NCBI GenBank assembly: GCA_902773365.1
Contig: CACYEG010000078.1
Location: 1 to 7,604 of the forward strand
Reading direction: 5' to 3'
From: an uncultured Erysipelotrichaceae bacterium
GTDB taxonomy: Bacteria > Bacillota_I > Bacilli_A > RF39 > UBA660
DNA: 7,604 nt
A program made the translations under genes and the position numbers. The notes beneath the pieces were generated by a model. It made no database searches and was not told the DNA's origin. It worked only from the letters and a program-made list of their open reading frames with translations. Below, one piece after another: positions 6,401 through 7,604 of this stretch. How positions within the stretch are numbered: the first letter of the stretch is position 1; each line of letters starts with the position of its first letter.

Positions 6401-7395
6401 GCGGTCGTAACAGTACCACTAACAGGGCTCTCTATTAGCAGTCTTTTAGTAACAGTATTTGATGCATTACCTGCATAATCGAATGCATAAACGTCTATAT
6501 TTTCATCACTAACATCTGACGGAATTCTATATTTAGTTGCAACAGTTGATTTACCATCACCAATGCTATAAGAGTACTTTACTCTTTCACTATATGTATC
6601 TCTTGATCCGATAAATGCTACATTAAAACTATCATCTATTTCTAATTTTGGGTCAGTTGGATTAGTTGCATCAACTTTTATATTCTTTATGACGCAACTT
6701 CCTTCATTACCATCAGCATCTTTTACATATCCATAATATGTTGAACCAGTTGTACTAGATAGTGGTATTTCTTTTAAATTATTATATGTTTTATTTATGC
6801 TTTTACTTATTCCATATTTAGTAACATTGGATTCATCTATTTTAAATTTTAGCACTAGCTTATTATCGTCGCCAATATACCATCCGTTTGTTCCTTCTGT
6901 TCCTACTATCTCTAATTCACACATCATGTTAGCAGGGGATTGTATGTCAAAGGGATCAAATTCTTCACCAAAATGAGCTTCTATATTTTCTTTGTTAGCA
7001 CTCAATATTATTTCTATCGGCTCTTTATCAAAGCATTTACTTCTATCCTTTGGGTTTTCTACAAGACACTCATTATTCAATTCAGAATCATAATATCCTA
7101 GTTCTATTAATTCTTGAACATTTGTATTAAATTTATATACGCATTCGTCTTTAGTACAATCACAATTTCCACTTGTTTCTGTACATGGTCCAAATTCTTC
7201 TCTTATTTTTTCACTATTTTCTTTGGCATACAGTGCTGCGGCTTGCTCAATTAATTTAACTTTACTATTATATGCTTTATTATCAATTCTTCCTTTAGTG
7301 CCACTTATACCTGCAATGGCCATAGTTGCTATTAAAGTTATAATTATCAATACTGTAATTATTTCTATAATCGTAAAACCTTTACTTTTTTTCAT
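3409..7395 (-). CDS. Giant prepilin-type surface protein with Ig-like domains and thirteen Cys-rich modules
   Basis: The 1328-residue product begins MKKSKG^FTIIEIITVLIII, a class III / type IV prepilin signal: cleavage after Gly6, N-methylation of Phe7, Glu at mature position 5, then a hydrophobic helix to about residue 31. It should be processed by a prepilin peptidase and held by its helix in the membrane or a pilus. Next comes a pilin-like helical region with six cysteines (about 32-150). Two probable Ig-like domains follow, joined by the typical VDATNPTDPK linker (about 158-245 and 246-325). From about 333 to the end are thirteen Cys-rich modules with core YxCPSGYTCSDxPCKSTSTC, broken by a 182-residue insert. 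I count about 100 cysteines. No C-terminal anchor is visible. The start is the ATG at 7393-7395 with GGTGG five bases upstream; an in-frame ATG at 7455 lies inside the preceding gene's terminator, ahead of the promoter, and would put 20 residues before the prepilin signal. First gene of an operon with the lipoprotein. Adhesion, stalk or filament function is inferred. Confidence 0.9.
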   Translation of the reverse strand: MKKSKGFTIIEIITVLIIITLIATMAIAGISGTKGRIDNKAYNSKVKLIEQAAALYAKENSEKIREEFGPCTETSGNCDCTKDECVYKFNTNVQELIELGYYDSELNNECLVENPKDRSKCFDKEPIEIILSANKENIEAHFGEEFDPFDIQSPANMMCELEIVGTEGTNGWYIGDDNKLVLKFKIDESNVTKYGISKSINKTYNNLKEIPLSSTTGSTYYGYVKDADGNEGSCVIKNIKVDATNPTDPKLEIDDSFNVAFIGSRDTYSERVKYSYSIGDGKSTVATKYRIPSDVSDENIDVYAFDYAGNASNTVTKRLLIESPVSGTVTTAKTYYCSEGYTCSDSPCKASSSCIKTEENDPIEKKQYKCDLTNKLYNTYSEASSNCTVHESGTVTVSKVYTCDTAAGYTCSDSPCKSTSKCVKSIEESVKSTLKYKCDLTGEVYNTREEAISNCTTTESGTVTTTSNYSCPIGYTCSDNPCKSTSVCRKQESTTAPVNSTYYLCYVDGEYVGTYTSEEEANQKCSKVITGVISTNTKYQCPSGYTCSDGASCNANSTCIKTTAPAISSTEYRCYLNGIIAGIYNSEEEAQANCVLETGGEIVSVNTFTCSDGYTCSDGASCNANSICTKSTSVEVVAKTKYDCYINDTWVTDFNTLEEAQNSCNDYEYGTVGQTTIYSCPSGYTCSDSPCKSTSTCSKKTTTNIVSSTSYSCPSGYTCSDNPCKATSTCTSTTSTSTIYSYVSNCSYNYYFTDETRAATALTSCSSNTVSSCNSSNYGKVNKRCSSYHKWIGRALCKNTGTNTQTEITVGKYDSEASCNTNIDNYTCPEINQILEFKHCEKKLYYSRWEKTCTRSGKWGAYSCSQSQCYNTCPSGYTRSTTRSGCYNSDVEGKSCTQAKTCKATTTTTCTKTTSPTSSNIYSCPSGYTCSNTPCKSTSTCQKTETKALIATTKYTCSLNSNLYDTRDAATSACQKKIVGTIEQGPVRYSCPSGYTCSNTPCRSTSTCSKVETKAVTINNKWKCTLNNALYDSQSEALSNCVERTPLTINKQDIYSCPSGYTCSDAICSQNSICSTENKSKLYATYTYSCSLNNNNYNSIADAEENCITTKRGTVTTSKVYGCPSGYICNDGVSCNASSTCIKYREQSVTNTPKYYCSLTNSFYNNEQDARNNCTRTVTGNVANHYVYSCSSGYTCSDGAACNENSTCTKLDTQNVTSSIKYYCSLTDQFYGSEVIARSNCSRNVNGDILDNYTYSCNESYVCSTNPCTINSICTKTTTSSVAYDTVHYCSINPTIVYLDPVEARDACFGQCRAGKYNLNNKKCYILE
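3412..4635 (-). repeat. Cys-rich module array, distal block (modules 8-13)
   Basis: This segment encodes six consecutive modules whose first cysteines fall at protein residues 924, 991, 1057, 1123, 1190 and 1257, a period of 66-67. Each full module has four cysteines spaced C-x5-C-x4/5-C-x5-C, then a variable linker, then a hairpin-like KYxCxLxxxxY...A..NC half with two more. Third-cysteine variants run TPC, TPC, AIC, GVSC, GAAC, NPC. Module 13 has two additional cysteines near the C-terminus. Confidence 0.9.
4636..5181 (-). other. Non-repeat Cys-rich insert inside the module array
   Basis: This stretch encodes about 182 residues (739-920) that separate modules 7 and 8. It contains sixteen cysteines by my count and unusually many aromatics (YSYVSNCSYNYYF, WIGRALC, LYYSRWEKTC, GKWGAYSC). 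It ends in a Thr-rich stretch. A degenerate module core (NTCPSGYTRSTTRSGC, about 871-886) near its end suggests that part of it arose from the modules. Fold is unknown; it could be the binding head or a folded spacer. The surrounding reading frame is continuous, so this is not a frameshift scar. Confidence 0.75.
5182..6399 (-). repeat. Cys-rich module array, proximal block (modules 1-7)
   Basis: This segment encodes seven modules with first cysteines at residues 337, 403, 471, 541, 610, 680 and 713. The period is 66-70 except for module 6, which is only 33 residues because it lacks the two-cysteine hairpin half. Module 7 also lacks that half and runs through a Thr/Ser stretch into the insert. 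Third-cysteine variants run SPC, SPC, NPC, GASC, GASC, SPC, NPC. Modules 3-5 have a longer CY-x-N/D-G hairpin half than the others. Module 2 has two extra residues between its first two cysteines (CDTAAGYTC). Confidence 0.9.
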
Positions 7396-7411
7396 ACTTT
7401 CCACCATATAA

Positions 7412-7440
7412 AGTATAACATTGAATATTCCATTTTTCAA
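7412..7440 (-). promoter_or_regulatory. Strong extended -10 promoter of the giant prepilin operon
   Basis: On the minus strand, TTGAAA (7435-7440), a spacer of exactly 17 bases, and TGT-TATACT (-10 at 7412-7417). Transcription should start near 7405-7408, so the leader is only about ten to fifteen bases and consists of little more than the GGTGG ribosome site (7401-7405). It begins right after the terminator of the upstream gene. Confidence 0.8.
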
Positions 7441-7469
7441 TAAAAAAGAAAGCATCAGTTTGCTTTCTT
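7441..7469 (-). terminator. Rho-independent terminator overlapping the end of the sortase-type surface gene
   Basis: On the minus strand AAGAAAGCA (7461-7469) pairs perfectly with TGCTTTCTT (7446-7454) around the loop AACTGA, followed by more T. The 5' arm encodes the last lysines of the surface protein and the TGA stop is in the loop. It separates that gene from the prepilin operon, whose -35 begins within a base of the T-tract. Confidence 0.88.
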
Positions 7470-7604
7470 AAGTTTTTTAATTCTCAATACTACTAGTGCA
7501 ACTGCAACTGCTAGTGCTGCTAGCGCAAGAGCATATGTGACAACACTATCTGCTGTTTGTGGATTAGTTATGATGTTACCTGTTTTTCTTATCTCTTTAC
7601 CTAC
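7455..7604 (-). CDS. C-terminal end of a cell-wall-anchored surface protein (sortase-type signal), 5' part outside window
   Basis: Only the last 49 codons are in the window; the frame is open to the edge. The end has the three parts of a sortase sorting signal: a pentapeptide-like NPQTA followed by D, a hydrophobic helix of about 20 residues rich in Ala, Leu and Val, and a basic tail RIKKLKKAN. NPQT-type motifs are known for class B and related sortases and for Bacillota that use (S/N)PxT-type motifs instead of LPxTG. A sortase would cleave after Thr and join the protein to peptidoglycan. Nothing can be said about the main part of the protein. The gene ends in the terminator just described and is transcribed in the same direction as the prepilin operon but separately. 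A plain C-terminal membrane anchor is the alternative reading. Confidence 0.78.
   Translation of the reverse strand, partial: VGKEIRKTGNIITNPQTADSVVTYALALAALAVAVALVVLRIKKLKKAN

Noticed and set aside
7223..7411. Plus-strand open frame of 62 codons, very hydrophobic
   Set aside because: Antisense to the prepilin signal helix, whose Ile/Ala-rich codons read as a hydrophobic protein on the other strand; no independent support.
7396..7455. Longer form of the giant protein starting at the ATG at 7455
   Set aside because: The ATG sits within the terminator hairpin of the previous gene and upstream of a strong promoter; the extra 20 residues would displace the prepilin signal from the N-terminus, and the ATG at 7395 has its own GGTGG site.
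1..7604. Insertion sequences, tRNA or rRNA genes, attachment sites, riboswitches
   Set aside because: I saw no transposase-like protein, terminal inverted repeats, cloverleaf-like sequence or long structured leader; the gaps between genes are all short and are taken up by promoters or terminators.

Overview
The window is AT-rich DNA (roughly one third G+C by eye) from a compact, low-GC Gram-positive-type genome. TGA is used as a stop (for example at 352-354 and 7455-7457) and tryptophan is TGG, so the genetic code is the standard bacterial one, not the Mycoplasma code. A stage II sporulation protein, a lipobox lipoprotein, a probable sortase sorting signal and strong Shine-Dalgarno sequences all point to Bacillota, most likely a Bacilli/Erysipelotrichia-like or RF39-like gut lineage. 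That placement is an inference from gene content and style; no marker fixes the taxon.

Left part (1-1963): a divergent locus that resembles the rpsT / gpr-spoIIP-yqxA-lepA region of Bacillus. Reading leftwards are spoIIP (septal peptidoglycan hydrolase for engulfment), a 1-nt-spaced 108-aa membrane protein in the yqxA position, and then a truncated unknown gene with its own promoter. Reading rightwards is rpsT (ribosomal protein S20), with a good extended -10 promoter and a terminator whose loop contains the stop codon. No gpr is present between rpsT and spoIIP.

Right part (1964-7604): a cell-surface block. A membrane-anchored transglutaminase-like protein with an intact Cys-His-Asp triad reads rightwards. 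It converges, across a 19-bp bidirectional hairpin, on a two-gene leftward operon. The first gene of that operon encodes a 1328-aa prepilin-type protein: an N-terminal GF^TIIE pilin helix, two probable Ig-like domains, then thirteen cysteine-rich modules interrupted by a 182-residue insert. The second encodes a small lipoprotein that is translationally coupled to it. Upstream of this operon is the 3' end of another surface protein carrying an NPQTAD / hydrophobic helix / basic tail sorting signal, closed by a terminator that overlaps its stop codon.

The unusual element is the giant pilin-like protein. It has about 100 cysteines, a 66-70-residue period, an apparent duplicated six-module super-block, and near-identical DNA tracts between non-adjacent modules. 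This suggests a disulfide-rich, length-variable surface filament or stalk. Its function is not known from the sequence.
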